A DNA stretch of 64,000 nt from Pelomicrobium methylotrophicum (GCF_008014345.1 NZ_VPFL01000013.1:1-64000); one strand, 5' to 3'; shown: positions 28,254 to 40,102, counted from the first letter of the stretch. The notes: a model not told the origin generated them from the letters alone. Made by a program: numbers and translations.

Positions 28254-29618
28254 ATGATTCGCAAACTCCTGCGGCGTGTTTTCGGACGTGCAGCCTCTGC
28301 GTCCACCCCGCTCGAACCGCGACGCATCCCCCTCCAGCAGCACGGCATTCTCGCCGACCAGATCAGCCCATGTGCCCGGCGCGTGGTTTCCACCTTGCAG
28401 CAGGCAGGCTACCGGGCGTTCATCGTGGGCGGCGCGGTACGCGATCTCCTGTTAGGGCGCGCCCCCAAGGATTTCGACGTGGCGACCAACGCCACACCGG
28501 AGGAGGTGCGGCGACTGTTCCGCCGCTCCCGCATCATCGGCCGCCGGTTCCGGCTGGTGCATGTGATGTGCGGCCCGGAGACGGTGGAGGTGTCCACCTT
28601 CCGCGGCGGCCCGGCGGATGACTCCGCTGCTGGCGACAGCTGCACCGACGAGCACGGGCGCATTCTCCAGGACAATGTGTTCGGCACCCAGGAGGAGGAT
28701 GCAACGCGTCGCGACTTCACCGCCAATGCCCTCTTCTACGACCCCACTTCCCAGGAGATCTGGGACTACCATAACGGCTACGCCGACCTGAAGAAGGGGG
28801 TGCTGCGCATCATCGGCGAGCCCGAAAAGCGCTACCGGGAAGACCCCGTACGGATGCTGCGGGCGGTGCGCCTGGCCGCGAAGCTGGATCTGAAACTGGA
28901 CCCCAAGACCGAGGCCCCCATTCCGCGGCTTGCGCCGTTGATCCAGAACGTGCCGGCGGCCCGGGTGTTCGACGAGATGCTGAAGCTGCTGATGTCCGGC
29001 CACTCGCGCCAGTGCGTTCTGCAGTTGCGGGCGCGAGGATTGCACCACGGGCTGCTGCCCCTGCTCGACGTGATCCTGGAGCAGCCTCTGGGAGAACGCT
29101 TCGTGATGCTGGCGCTGGAAAGCACAGACCGTCGGATCGCCGCCGACAAGCCCGTGACGCCCTCGTTCCTGTTCGCCGCCCTGCTGTGGCACGAGGTGCT
29201 CGCCACCTGGAAGACCTTCCAGGAGCAGGGCGAAAAACCGATCCCGGCGCTGTTCAGGGCTATGGACGAGGTGCTGGCGGTCCAGGAAGAACGCCTGGCC
29301 ATTCCCCGGCGCTACGAATCGATGATGAAGGAAATATGGGCGCTGCAGCCGCGTTTCCTACAGCGTTCCGGGCAACGCCCGTTCCGGCTTCTGGAGCACC
29401 CCCGCTTCCGGGCCGCCTACGATTTCCTGCTGCTTCGCTGCGAAAGCGGTGAGCTTCCCAGGGAGGTAGGCGAATGGTGGGACGCCTTCCAGCGGGCCGA
29501 GCCCCACGAACGGCAGGCGTTGCTCATCCCCGGGGAAGGACCGCGGCGCAAGCGCCGGCGGCGCCGCAAGTCCTCGAATGCCACTGCTGCGCCGGCCAGA
29601 GCGGACGCCACCGCCTGA
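28254..29618 (+). CDS. pcnB: Poly(A) polymerase I
   Basis: A 454-residue poly(A) polymerase that adds 3' tails to RNAs and promotes their decay. The nucleotidyltransferase motif GGAVRDLLLGRAPKDFDVATNA with its Asp pair distinguishes the class II fold, and the RNA-binding region follows (EDPVRMLRAVRLAAKL). A basic C-terminus (GPRRKRRRRRK) is typical of PcnB and unlike the tRNA CCA enzymes. The frame extends upstream to 28143; I use MIRKLLRRVFG at 28254. It is followed by folK, the classic pair. Confidence 0.93.
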   Translation: MIRKLLRRVFGRAASASTPLEPRRIPLQQHGILADQISPCARRVVSTLQQAGYRAFIVGGAVRDLLLGRAPKDFDVATNATPEEVRRLFRRSRIIGRRFRLVHVMCGPETVEVSTFRGGPADDSAAGDSCTDEHGRILQDNVFGTQEEDATRRDFTANALFYDPTSQEIWDYHNGYADLKKGVLRIIGEPEKRYREDPVRMLRAVRLAAKLDLKLDPKTEAPIPRLAPLIQNVPAARVFDEMLKLLMSGHSRQCVLQLRARGLHHGLLPLLDVILEQPLGERFVMLALESTDRRIAADKPVTPSFLFAALLWHEVLATWKTFQEQGEKPIPALFRAMDEVLAVQEERLAIPRRYESMMKEIWALQPRFLQRSGQRPFRLLEHPRFRAAYDFLLLRCESGELPREVGEWWDAFQRAEPHERQALLIPGEGPRRKRRRRRKSSNATAAPARADATA

Positions 29619-29638
29619 GGCAAGGAGGGAGAAATACC

Positions 29639-30136
29639 GTGACCCGCGCGTTCATCGCCTTGGGAAGCAACCTGCAACGACCGGAGCGCCAGGTGCTCGC
29701 CGCGATTCGCGAGCTGGACCAGATGCCCGGTGTCACAGTGGTCAAGCGCTCGTCGCTCTACCGCACCCAGCCGGTGGGATACGTGGACCAGCCCGAGTTC
29801 ATCAACGCGGTCGTGGAGGTGGAGACCTCCCTGAGGCCGCGGGAGCTTCTGGCGGCGCTGCTCTCCCTCGAGCGCCTGCATGGACGCCAACGGACGTTTC
29901 CCAACGCGCCGCGCACCTTGGACCTGGATCTGCTCATGTACGAAGGCGTGGTGATCGAAGAGCCCGGCCTGACCCTACCCCATCCACGCATGCACGAGCG
30001 CGCGTTCGTGCTGGTGCCGCTGGCGGAAATCGCGCCGGAGGTGGAAATCCCCGGCCATGGGCGCGTGCGGGAGCTGGCAACCAGCATGCCGGGCCAGGGC
30101 ATCACCCGTCTCACCCCGGCCGAGACCGTCCCGTGA
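29639..30136 (+). CDS. folK: HPPK, 6-hydroxymethyl-7,8-dihydropterin pyrophosphokinase
   Basis: A 165-residue folate-pathway enzyme that transfers pyrophosphate from ATP to hydroxymethyl-dihydropterin. FIALGSNL at the N-terminus, the catalytic region RTLDLDLLMYE and LPHPRMHERAFVLVPL are diagnostic. I use a GTG start at 29639, preceded by AAGGAGGG; the upstream part of the frame lies inside pcnB. The 208 nt after it hold no gene. Confidence 0.94.
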   Translation: MTRAFIALGSNLQRPERQVLAAIRELDQMPGVTVVKRSSLYRTQPVGYVDQPEFINAVVEVETSLRPRELLAALLSLERLHGRQRTFPNAPRTLDLDLLMYEGVVIEEPGLTLPHPRMHERAFVLVPLAEIAPEVEIPGHGRVRELATSMPGQGITRLTPAETVP

Positions 30137-30344
30137 GCCTGCGCGACACGCGTCAGGGGGTGGCCGAAGGGTCCACCGGGCGGCCTATGCCCCTGTTTTT
30201 CCGCTGCCGTAACGCCCGCCGCCCCTGCTCCCTCGTGAACGGCGGTCATCTCAACTTTGTTGATGAGCGCGCGGATTTTGATTTACTGTTGCATGGCGTC
30301 GGGGCCACGCGCGGCGCCCGAGAGTTCTTCAACCGAGGTTGACC

Positions 30345-31975
<1,631 letters not shown>

Positions 31976-32025
31976 AAGCCATTACAATTTGACTTTTTCC
32001 AAAAAGCCAAAGGGGATGCCTGCTC

Positions 32026-32406
32026 ATGCAACGCACGATGCTCCAGGCGAAACTGCACCGGGTCACGGTAACGCACGCGGAACTGCATTACGAGGGTTCC
32101 TGTGCCATCGACGAGGCCCTGCTCGAAGCCGCTGGCATTCGCGAATACCAGCAGATCGACATCTACAACATCACCAACGGCGAGCGCTTCACCACTTACG
32201 CCATCCGAGCGCAGCGCAATTCCGGGACCATCTCGGTCAACGGCGCTGCCGCCCATAAGGCCAAGCCCGGCGATCTCCTCATCATCGCCGCCTACGCCAA
32301 CTACTCGGAGCTGGAGCTCGCCCGCTACCACCCTCAACTCGTCTACGTGGACGAGCGCAACCGGATTACCCACAAGAAAGACAGCATCCCTGTCCAGGCC
32401 GCGTGA
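32026..32406 (+). CDS. panD: Aspartate 1-decarboxylase
   Basis: A 126-residue pyruvoyl enzyme that makes beta-alanine from aspartate. The self-cleavage site is YEGSC, Gly24-Ser25, at the same positions as in E. coli. [13 protein letters not shown] and [10 protein letters not shown] match the family. It follows panC by 50 nt and completes a panBCD operon. Confidence 0.96.
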   Translation: MQRTMLQAKLHRVTVTHAELHYEGSCAIDEALLEAAGIREYQQIDIYNITNGERFTTYAIRAQRNSGTISVNGAAAHKAKPGDLLIIAAYANYSELELARYHPQLVYVDERNRITHKKDSIPVQAA

Positions 32407-32558
32407 CAGAAGCGCAGCTGCGCCCCACTCCATCGGACTGAGCGAGGCGTCCCCAGCCGCCCCCGGCCCTTACCGGCCCAAGTCTCAACGGGGCCGGGCA
32501 TCCGCAGCCGTGAGTGCCGGCCCCTGGGAGAAGCGATAAGCGGTTTGTTCCGCGGGAA

Positions 32559-33464
32559 TCAGTCGAGGCCGGGGTTCTCCGCCGGCTGTCCGATCTCGTG
32601 GTGCGCCATCATCTCCAGCGCCCTGACCATGCCCGAGTGGTCCCACTTGGCGCCGCCGTGGGCGGCGCAGGCATTGAACAGCTCTTGGGCGGTAGCGGTG
32701 TTGGGAAGCGACACGCCCAGCGCCCGGGCGCCGGCAAGGGCCAGGTTCAAATCCTTCTGGTGCAGCTCGATGCGGAAGCCCGGATCGAAGGTGCGCTTGA
32801 TCATGCGTTCCCCATGCACCTCCAGGATCCGCGAGGACGCAAAGCCTCCCATGAGCGCTTGCCGCACCTTGGCGGGGTCCGCGCCCGCCTTGGAGGCAAA
32901 CACCAGCGCCTCCGCCACCGCCTCGATCGTCAGCGCCACGATGATTTGGTTGGCGACCTTGCAGGTCTGGCCATCGCCGTTGCCGCCCACGAGCGTGATA
33001 TTCTTGCCCATGAGCTCAAAAAGGGGCTTGACCTTGGCGAACGCGTCCTCGGGGCCGCCCACCATGATCGTGAGCGTCGCGTTCTTCGCGCCCACCTCTC
33101 CACCCGACACGGGAGCGTCCAGGTACTGGCAGCCCAAGCCGTTGATGCGCTCGGCGAAGCGCTTGGTCTCGATGGGCGAAATCGAACTCATATCCACCAC
33201 GATCTTGCCCGGGGACAGCCCCTCTGCAACCCCCGCCTCACCGAACAGGACCTTCTCCACGTCCGGCGTATCGGGAACCATGGTGATGATGACCTCCGCC
33301 TTCTGCGCCACCTCCTTGGGTGACTTGCAGGCGATGGCGCCAGCAGCCGTGAGCTCCTGGGGCACGCCGCTGCGGCTGTGAGCGAAGAGCGCGTGGCCGC
33401 CCTTGATCAAGTTGAGCGCCATGGGCTTGCCCATGATTCCGAGTCCGATGAATCCGACGTTCAT
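32559..33464 (-). CDS. glxR: Tartronate semialdehyde reductase
   Basis: A 301-residue beta-hydroxyacid dehydrogenase expected to reduce tartronate semialdehyde to D-glycerate with NAD(P)H. The N-terminal Rossmann motif GFIGLGIMGKPMA, DAPVSGG substrate loop and catalytic lysine in GQTCKVANQII are present. It is the last gene of gcl-hyi-glxR, so the assignment as GlxR rather than hydroxyisobutyrate dehydrogenase rests on context as well as sequence. A kinase for the glycerate product is not in the window. Confidence 0.9.
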   Translation of the reverse strand: MNVGFIGLGIMGKPMALNLIKGGHALFAHSRSGVPQELTAAGAIACKSPKEVAQKAEVIITMVPDTPDVEKVLFGEAGVAEGLSPGKIVVDMSSISPIETKRFAERINGLGCQYLDAPVSGGEVGAKNATLTIMVGGPEDAFAKVKPLFELMGKNITLVGGNGDGQTCKVANQIIVALTIEAVAEALVFASKAGADPAKVRQALMGGFASSRILEVHGERMIKRTFDPGFRIELHQKDLNLALAGARALGVSLPNTATAQELFNACAAHGGAKWDHSGMVRALEMMAHHEIGQPAENPGLD

Positions 33465-33596
33465 TGCTTTGCTCCTCCAGACGATTCAAGGCCAAAAAAT
33501 CCAACCCAGCGGCGCGCAGACGCAAGTTCCGCTCTTTCCGCGCCCCTTGCGTTGAGAAAAGCGCGTCCCTTCTGCGTGCCCCTGGGGCTGCGTCAC

Positions 33597-34382
33597 TCAG
33601 GCCGCTGGCCGGAAAGGGGCGTACCAGCCGAGCCCGGCTTCGGTCGTTGCAGCCGGCTTATATTCACAACCAATCCAGCCAGCGTAGCCGATGCGATCCA
33701 GGTGGCTGAATAAGAACGGATAGTTGATCTCTCCAGTGCCCGGTTCGTGCCGGCCCGGGTTGTCAGCGAGCTGGATGTGGGCGATGAGCCTCAGGTTTTT
33801 TTCCATGGTCCGGGCGAGATCGCCCTCCATGATCTGCATATGATAGATGTCGTACTGCAAGAACAGGTTGTCGGAGCCCACCTCCTTGATGATGTCGAGC
33901 GCCTGCTGCGTGCGATTCAGATAGAACCCTGGGATGTCAATGGTATTGATGGGTTCGATCAGGAGCTTGATTCCCGCCTTCTTCAGCTCAGCAGCGGCGA
34001 ACTTCAGGTTATCGATGAAGGTCTGGCGGACTTTTTCAGGCGCGACACCCTGCGGTGCGATACCGGCCAGGCAGTTCACCTGCTGGCAACCCAGGGTCTT
34101 GGCGTAATCGATGGCCTTGCCCACCCCTTCCTGGAACTCGGCGACGCGGTCCGGGTGGCAGGCGATGCCCCGCTCGCCCTTGCCCCAGTCGCCAGCGGGC
34201 AGGTTGTGTAACACCTGCGTGAGCTTGTATTGCTCCAGGCGCTCCTTGAGCTGGTGCTTGTCGTAGGGATAAGGAAACAAATATTCGACTCCCCGGAAAC
34301 CGGCCTTGGCCGCGGCAGCAAACCGATCCAGGAAATCGACTTCGTTAAACATCATCGTGAGGTTGGCGGCAAACTTTGGCAT
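33597..34382 (-). CDS. hyi: Hydroxypyruvate isomerase
   Basis: A 261-residue TIM-barrel isomerase that interconverts hydroxypyruvate and tartronate semialdehyde. LIEPINTIDIPGFYL and LQYDIYHMQIMEGDL carry the metal-binding Glu, Asp and His residues. The frame extends upstream to 34460, but MPKFAANLTMMFNEV is the family start. It lies between gcl and glxR, the standard order. Confidence 0.92.
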   Translation of the reverse strand: MPKFAANLTMMFNEVDFLDRFAAAAKAGFRGVEYLFPYPYDKHQLKERLEQYKLTQVLHNLPAGDWGKGERGIACHPDRVAEFQEGVGKAIDYAKTLGCQQVNCLAGIAPQGVAPEKVRQTFIDNLKFAAAELKKAGIKLLIEPINTIDIPGFYLNRTQQALDIIKEVGSDNLFLQYDIYHMQIMEGDLARTMEKNLRLIAHIQLADNPGRHEPGTGEINYPFLFSHLDRIGYAGWIGCEYKPAATTEAGLGWYAPFRPAA

Positions 34383-34536
34383 AGGATTCCTCTTGCGGCA
34401 GAAAAAGGCGCGGCCCTCGCGCCGGCGAGGGCCATCTACGACGCCATGATACCCGGCCAAGGCCTGCGGGCGACAGGACGCCAGCTTTTTGAGGGGAGGA
34501 GGAACGCCCGTCGTCCTGTGCCCGCAGGCACGGCGC

Positions 34537-36300
34537 TCACGCCGTCACCGGTTCCTTGGCGCCCGTGCGGTCCTCGATCGGCTCGAACTCCTTGATCTGA
34601 TCGATCTCCGGACCCATGGCGATGTTGGTCGCGCGCTCGGTGATCACCTCCACGATCACCGGGACCTTGTGCTCGTTGGCGAGATTTCTCGCTTCCTCGA
34701 ACGCGCTGGCGAGCAGGTTCGGATCGAACACGCGGATGGCCAAGCAACCGAAAGCCTCGGCGGCCTTCACGTGATCCACGCCGTACTCCCCGATCTCGGG
34801 CGCATTTATGTTCTTGAACGAGAGCTGCACCTCGTAGTCCATTCCGTAGCCCAGCTCGGCCTGGCGGATCAGGCCCAGGTACGCGTTGTTGAGCAGCACC
34901 ATGACGAAAGGCACTTTGTACTGGGCAGCCACCGCCAGCTCCTCGATGAGGAACTGGAACGAGTAGTCGCCCACGATGCCCACCACCTCCTTGTCCGGGC
35001 AGGCGAGCTTCGCGCCGGTGCAAGCCGAAATCTCCCAGCCGAGGGGTCCCGCTTGGCCGCACACGATGTAGTGGCGCGGCTTGTTGATTCTCTGGAACTG
35101 GCCGGAAGCGATCTGGTACAGGCCGATGGCGGTCACGAACACGGTGTCGTCGCCGAAGACCTTGTTGACCTCCTGGAACACCCGCTGCGGCTTGATCGGG
35201 ATGTTGTCGAAATCGGTCTTGCGGTGCATGGTGCGCTTGCGCTCCTGCACTTCAGCCACCCAGGCGCTGCGGTCGGCCAGCTTGCCCGCCGCCTTCCATT
35301 CCCGGGCAACCTCCACGAACAGCTCCAAGGCAAACTTCGCGTCGGAGACGATGCCGAGATCCGGGCAAAACACGCGCCCGATCTGGGTCGGCTCGATGTC
35401 CACATGGACAAACTTGCGGCCCCGGGTAAACACATCCACGCTCCCCGTCATGCGGTTCGCCCAGCGATTGCCCAGCCCCAGCACGAAGTCGCTGCGCAGG
35501 TAATTGGCATTGCCGTACCGGTGCTGGGTCTGCAGCCCCACCATTCCCGCGTTGAGCGGATGGTCGTCGGCAAGGGCGCCCCATCCCATGAGCGTCGGCA
35601 CCACAGGGGTTTGAGTGATTTCGGCGAACTCCTTCAGCAGGTCGCAGGCGTCGGCGTTGATCACCCCGCCGCCCGCAATGATGAGGGGACGACGCGCCTC
35701 CATCATCATGGAGAGGGCCTTCTCCACCTGCCGCCGGTGGGCTCGCGGCTTGAATATCTCGAGCGGCGCGTCCGCCTCCGGATCGTACTCGATCATCTCC
35801 TTCTGCACGTCAAGCGGCAGATCGATGAGCACCGGCCCCGGCCGTCCCGAGCGCATGATGTGGAAAGCGTGCCGGAAGGCCCAGGGCACCTGCGCCGCCT
35901 CCATCACCGTGATGGACCACTTGGTCACGGGGCGCACAATGGCCGCGATGTCCACGGCCTGAAAGTCCTCCTTGTGGAGCTTCGCGCGGGGCGCCTGGCC
36001 AGTGATGCATAGAATGGGAATGGAATCCGCCATGGCGGAATAGAGACCAGTCACCATGTTCGTGCCGGCGGGGCCTGAGGTGCCGATGCACACGCCGATT
36101 TTGTCCTTCTTCGCGCGGGAGTAGCCTTCGGCCGCGTGAGTGCCGCCTTCCTCATGCCGCACCAGGACGTGCTTGATGGAGCTTTTGCGCAGTGCGTCGT
36201 AAAGCGGCAGGATCGCCGCCCCCGGCACGCCGAACGCCAACTCGATACCTTCGCTTTCCAGAACCTTCACAGCCGCTTCCGCGGCAGTCATCTTCGCCAT
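34537..36300 (-). CDS. gcl: Glyoxylate carboligase (tartronate semialdehyde synthase)
   Basis: A 587-residue thiamine-diphosphate enzyme that joins two glyoxylates to tartronate semialdehyde and CO2. The N-terminus [20 protein letters not shown]-like, [15 protein letters not shown], and the ThDP/Mg motif [19 protein letters not shown] fit Gcl closely. One oddity: E. coli Gcl is known for Val51 in place of the catalytic Glu of other ThDP enzymes, but here the aligned residue is Glu50 ([13 protein letters not shown]). Context with hyi and glxR still strongly supports Gcl. It is divergent from a GntR regulator. Confidence 0.9.
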   Translation of the reverse strand: MAKMTAAEAAVKVLESEGIELAFGVPGAAILPLYDALRKSSIKHVLVRHEEGGTHAAEGYSRAKKDKIGVCIGTSGPAGTNMVTGLYSAMADSIPILCITGQAPRAKLHKEDFQAVDIAAIVRPVTKWSITVMEAAQVPWAFRHAFHIMRSGRPGPVLIDLPLDVQKEMIEYDPEADAPLEIFKPRAHRRQVEKALSMMMEARRPLIIAGGGVINADACDLLKEFAEITQTPVVPTLMGWGALADDHPLNAGMVGLQTQHRYGNANYLRSDFVLGLGNRWANRMTGSVDVFTRGRKFVHVDIEPTQIGRVFCPDLGIVSDAKFALELFVEVAREWKAAGKLADRSAWVAEVQERKRTMHRKTDFDNIPIKPQRVFQEVNKVFGDDTVFVTAIGLYQIASGQFQRINKPRHYIVCGQAGPLGWEISACTGAKLACPDKEVVGIVGDYSFQFLIEELAVAAQYKVPFVMVLLNNAYLGLIRQAELGYGMDYEVQLSFKNINAPEIGEYGVDHVKAAEAFGCLAIRVFDPNLLASAFEEARNLANEHKVPVIVEVITERATNIAMGPEIDQIKEFEPIEDRTGAKEPVTA

Positions 36301-36322
36301 GGCTGCCTCCTAACGAGGTTTC

Positions 36323-36408
36323 ACAATATGAAATTACTTATTGTTATGTGCAAACGATACACCAAAAGATGTCGAAACGCAAACCTTACTTCCATAATAC
36401 GAAATTAT
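36323..36408. promoter_or_regulatory. Two related dyads between gcl and the GntR regulator
   Basis: ATAAT-ACGAA-ATTAT at 36394-36408 is a perfect dyad; ACAAT-ATGAA-ATTAC at 36323-36337 is a near copy. Centres are 71 bp apart. They lie in the 386-nt divergent gap just upstream of gcl, so they are candidate operators for the GntR protein or another regulator of glyoxylate genes. I see nothing else definite in the gap. Confidence 0.45.
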
Positions 36409-36686
36409 CGTGGTGATAAGACTGGACTGGGAACGCTCTGGCGGCAAGTCGCAGGATTCGTTCCACGTCTCCGCTGTCTCTGTCCCTGCTCCAGTATTTT
36501 GCCGAATCGGCAGACCCCTTTGACCTCTGGTACGAGCCCTCCGCGACCCGAAAAGGTCCTCCTTTTCCTTTCTTTCACGGATCGCCTTGACGGAGCCAAG
36601 GAAAAAACGCTAGTGTTTGGTCTGACAATCAGGCCATTTGACCGTTTTCCGAAGTTGTTACCACGCAATTTCGGCTTCGCACCCCC

Positions 36687-37475
36687 ATGACAGCGGGACT
36701 TCAAGCGCTCGCCCGCCCCCTACGGTTGAGCGATACCGTGGTCCGTACCTTGGAGCAGCTCATCCGGGGCGGCACGTTTTGTCCCGGCGATCGCCTGCCC
36801 ACCGAGCGGGAGCTCTCGGAGCGCTTCGGCGTCAGCCGGGCCGTGGTGCGTGAGGCCATCGCTTGCCTGAAGGCGGACGGCTACGTGGTCACGCGCCAGG
36901 GAGCGGGGGCTTACGTGGCGGCGCGGCCGGAACTGCTGAACTTCAAGCTCGCCGCCCACGAGCGGTTTGACCCCGGCGAGCTCGCCCACATCTTCGAGCT
37001 GCGCCTCTCGGTGGAAAGCACGGCCGCGGAGCTGGCGTCCCTGCGGCGCACCCCTGACGATATCGCGCGGATCGAGGAGGCCCTGGCAGCCATGGACCAA
37101 GCACTCGGGGAAAAGGGTGATGGCTCGGAAGCTGACAATGCCTTTCACCGCGCCATCGCAACAGCCGCCCACAATCCCTACCTCCAGCGACTGGTGGCCT
37201 TGATCGGCCATCCCTTCGCCGACAGCCGCCGCCCCACTTGGAGCGAAGCGGGGCACCGCGCCGGCCTCGCCCACGCTGCTCAGGCAGAGCACCGGCGGTT
37301 ATTCGATGCCATCGTGGCCGGCGACCCCGAGGCGGCACACGAGGCGGCCCGGGCCCACCTGGTGAACGCTGCGACCCGCCTGGGTCTTGCCGACATGGAT
37401 TTCGCCCGGCTGCGACACGCCAGGATTCCCCGGACGACGCGCCAGCTGAGGCAGAGAAAACCTCAGGAAAAATGA
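36687..37475 (+). CDS. glcC: GntR/FadR-family regulator, GlcC-like
   Basis: A 262-residue transcription factor. An N-terminal winged helix (about 12-75; LPTERELSERFGVSRAVVREAI) is followed by an FCD ligand-binding domain with metal-binding His and Asp residues (FHRAIATAAHNPYLQRL). It lies 14 nt upstream of glcD and is divergent from gcl-hyi-glxR. It probably senses glycolate or a related acid and controls one or both operons. GlcC in E. coli is an activator; the mode here is unknown. Confidence 0.85.
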   Translation: MTAGLQALARPLRLSDTVVRTLEQLIRGGTFCPGDRLPTERELSERFGVSRAVVREAIACLKADGYVVTRQGAGAYVAARPELLNFKLAAHERFDPGELAHIFELRLSVESTAAELASLRRTPDDIARIEEALAAMDQALGEKGDGSEADNAFHRAIATAAHNPYLQRLVALIGHPFADSRRPTWSEAGHRAGLAHAAQAEHRRLFDAIVAGDPEAAHEAARAHLVNAATRLGLADMDFARLRHARIPRTTRQLRQRKPQEK

Positions 37476-37489
37476 AATCCCAGGGCTGA

Positions 37490-38989
37490 ATGCCGGAGGT
37501 CCCATTGCAACCCGCAGGACAGATCGCTCCCCGCCTCTCCACCCGTGAGCTGGTCGCACGGCTACGCGGTCTCCTAGGCCCGGAAAGCGTGCTGTCGGAT
37601 CCAGAGGAGCTGCGTCCCTACGAGTGCGACGGGCTGGCCGCGTACCGGGAACTGCCGCGGGTCGTCGTTCTGCCCGACACTGAAGAGCAGGTCGTGAAGG
37701 TCCTGCGGTTGTGCTCCGCCGAAGGCATCCCGGTGGTGGCCCGCGGTGCCGGGACCGGTCTGTCGGGCGGGGCGCTCCCACACAAGGATGGCGTGCTGCT
37801 GTCCATGGCCAAGTTCATGCGGATCCTGGAGATCGATCCGCTGGCGCGGACCGCCCGCGTGCAGCCGGGGGTGCGCAACCTGGCGGTGTCCGAAGCAGCG
37901 GCACCCTACGGCCTGTATTACGCCCCCGATCCGTCCAGCCAGATCGCCTGCACCATCGGGGGAAACGTGGCGGAGAATTCCGGCGGCGTTCATTGCTTGA
38001 AGTACGGGCTCACTGTGCACAACGTGCTCAAGGTGCGCGCCGCGACCATCGAAGGCGACATCGTGGAGTTCGGGGCCGAGGCCCTCGACGCGCCAGGCTA
38101 CGACCTGCTGGCCCTCATCACCGGTTCGGAGGGCATGCTCGCCGTCATCACCGAGGTGACGGTGAAGCTGCTGCCCAAGCCGGAAAAGGCCCAGGTGGTG
38201 ATGGCCGCTTTCGACAGTGTGGAGAAAGCGGGCGAAGCCGTGGCCGCCGTCATCGCCTCCGGGATCGTCCCAGCGGGACTGGAGATGATGGACAGCATCA
38301 CCACCCGCGCCGTGGAGGACTTCGTGCACGCTGGCTACAACCTGGACGCGGAAGCGATTCTATTGTGCGAGTCCGACGGCACCGAGGAGGAGGTGGCGGA
38401 AGAAGTCGCCCGCGTGATCGAAGTGATGAAAGCGGGTGGTGCCACCGAAATCCGCGTCTCGCGCGACGACGCGGAGCGGCTGCGGCTGTGGGCCGGCCGC
38501 AAGGCGGCCTTCCCCGCCGCCGGGCGCGTCTCACCCGATTACTACTGTATGGACGGCACCATCCCGCGCAAAAACCTGGGCAAGGTGCTGAAAGGAATCG
38601 AGGCGCTGTCGAAAGAATTCGGCCTGCGTTGCATGAACGTCTTCCACGCCGGCGACGGCAATTTGCATCCCCTCATCCTCTACGACGCCAACGTACCCGG
38701 CGAGCTGGAAAAGGCAGAGGAATTCGGCGCCCGCATCCTGGAGATGTGCATCGAGGCAGGCGGCACCATCACCGGCGAACACGGCGTGGGCGTGGAAAAA
38801 CTCAACCAGATGTGCCTCCAGTTCCGCCCGGCAGAGCTGGAAACCTTCCATCGCGTCAAGCACGCCTTCGACGAACGCGGGCTGCTCAACCCCGGCAAGG
38901 CGGTGCCGACGCTACACCGCTGTGCCGAGTTCGGGCGCATGCACGTCAGAGCGGGTAAAGAACGCTTCCCCGACCTGCCGCGCTTCTAG
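37490..38989 (+). CDS. glcD: Glycolate oxidase subunit GlcD
   Basis: A 499-residue FAD-linked subunit that oxidises glycolate to glyoxylate as part of GlcDEF. The FAD_binding_4 domain has VVARGAGTGLSGGALP and GGNVAENSGGVHCLKYG; the C-terminal FAD-oxidase domain ends with the HAGDGNLHPLI and GTITGEHGVGVEKL metal/catalytic motifs. It lies in the order glcC-glcD-glcE-glcF. In an autotroph this pathway recovers 2-phosphoglycolate carbon; in other settings it supports growth on glycolate. Confidence 0.95.
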   Translation: MPEVPLQPAGQIAPRLSTRELVARLRGLLGPESVLSDPEELRPYECDGLAAYRELPRVVVLPDTEEQVVKVLRLCSAEGIPVVARGAGTGLSGGALPHKDGVLLSMAKFMRILEIDPLARTARVQPGVRNLAVSEAAAPYGLYYAPDPSSQIACTIGGNVAENSGGVHCLKYGLTVHNVLKVRAATIEGDIVEFGAEALDAPGYDLLALITGSEGMLAVITEVTVKLLPKPEKAQVVMAAFDSVEKAGEAVAAVIASGIVPAGLEMMDSITTRAVEDFVHAGYNLDAEAILLCESDGTEEEVAEEVARVIEVMKAGGATEIRVSRDDAERLRLWAGRKAAFPAAGRVSPDYYCMDGTIPRKNLGKVLKGIEALSKEFGLRCMNVFHAGDGNLHPLILYDANVPGELEKAEEFGARILEMCIEAGGTITGEHGVGVEKLNQMCLQFRPAELETFHRVKHAFDERGLLNPGKAVPTLHRCAEFGRMHVRAGKERFPDLPRF

Positions 38990-39037
38990 GTCCCTTGATG
39001 GAATCCACGGACCAGCGCGTCTCCACGGAACAACGAC

Positions 39038-40096
39038 ATGAACGATGTGATCCAGGGGTTTTCCGAGACGCTCAAGCGCGCCACCGCCGACCGCACGCCG
39101 TTGCGCATCCGGGGCGGCGGCACCAAGGACTTCTACGGCGGTCCCACCATCGGGGAGACCCTGCGGGTAGCCGCCTACCGAGGCATCGTGGACTACGAGC
39201 CTTCCGAGCTCGTGATCACCGCCCGCTGCGGCACGCCCCTGAAAGAGGTGGAGGACGTGCTGGCGCAACACGGCCAGATGCTGCCCTTCGAGCCGCCTCA
39301 CTTCGGCAGCAGCGCGACCCTGGGCGGATGCGTCGCCGCTGGACTGTCCGGCCCCCGGCGCGCCACGAGCGGCGCGGTGCGCGACTACGTGCTGGGTGTG
39401 CGCATACTGGACGGCCGCGGCACTGAGCTTTCGTTCGGCGGCCGCGTAATGAAGAACGTGGCAGGCTACGACGTCTCGCGCCTGATGGCGGGCTCCCTGG
39501 GGACGCTGGGCGTGATCTTGGAGGTGTCGCTCAAGGTCCTGCCGCGTCCCCGCACCGAGCGTACCTTGCGCCTCGACATGGACGAGGCGCAAGCCATCGA
39601 GACCATGAACCGGTGGGCCAGTACGCCGCTGCCCATCTCCGCCACCTTCTACCACGACGGCCTCGTCTACGTGCGCCTCTCAGGCGCCGAGGGCGCGATT
39701 CGTGCCGCCCAGGCGAAGATTGGCGGAGAAGCGATCGTAGACGACGCGGAATTCTGGGCTTCGGTGCGGGAGCACACGCATCCGTTCTTCGGTTCGGGAC
39801 AACGGCTGTGGCGGCTCTCAGTGAAATCCACCACCCCGCCCCTGCAGCTGCCCGGTCGCCAAGTCATCGAGTGGGGAGGCGCTCTCCGCTGGCTTGTGAC
39901 CGACGCTCCGGCAGCGGAGATTCGCGCCGCCGCCCAGCGCGCCGGGGGTCACGCCACGCTGTTCCGCGGCGCCGACGGCACCACGCCTGTATTCCACCCC
40001 CTGCCGGCGACCCTTGAGCGCATCCACCGCCGTCTGAAGCAGGCCTTTGACCCGGCCGGCATCCTGAACCCCGGGCGACTTTACCCCGGCATGTGA
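39038..40096 (+). CDS. glcE: Glycolate oxidase subunit GlcE
   Basis: A 352-residue FAD-binding subunit, shorter than GlcD and with only the FAD_binding_4 part conserved (IRGGGTKDFYG, FGSSATLGGCVAAGLSGPRR, GRVMKNVAGYDVSRL). It is required for GlcDEF activity. The end carries the PAGILNPGRLYPG motif shared with GlcD. glcF begins 6 nt after it. Confidence 0.94.
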   Translation: MNDVIQGFSETLKRATADRTPLRIRGGGTKDFYGGPTIGETLRVAAYRGIVDYEPSELVITARCGTPLKEVEDVLAQHGQMLPFEPPHFGSSATLGGCVAAGLSGPRRATSGAVRDYVLGVRILDGRGTELSFGGRVMKNVAGYDVSRLMAGSLGTLGVILEVSLKVLPRPRTERTLRLDMDEAQAIETMNRWASTPLPISATFYHDGLVYVRLSGAEGAIRAAQAKIGGEAIVDDAEFWASVREHTHPFFGSGQRLWRLSVKSTTPPLQLPGRQVIEWGGALRWLVTDAPAAEIRAAAQRAGGHATLFRGADGTTPVFHPLPATLERIHRRLKQAFDPAGILNPGRLYPGM

Positions 40097-40102
40097 ACCC
40101 GC

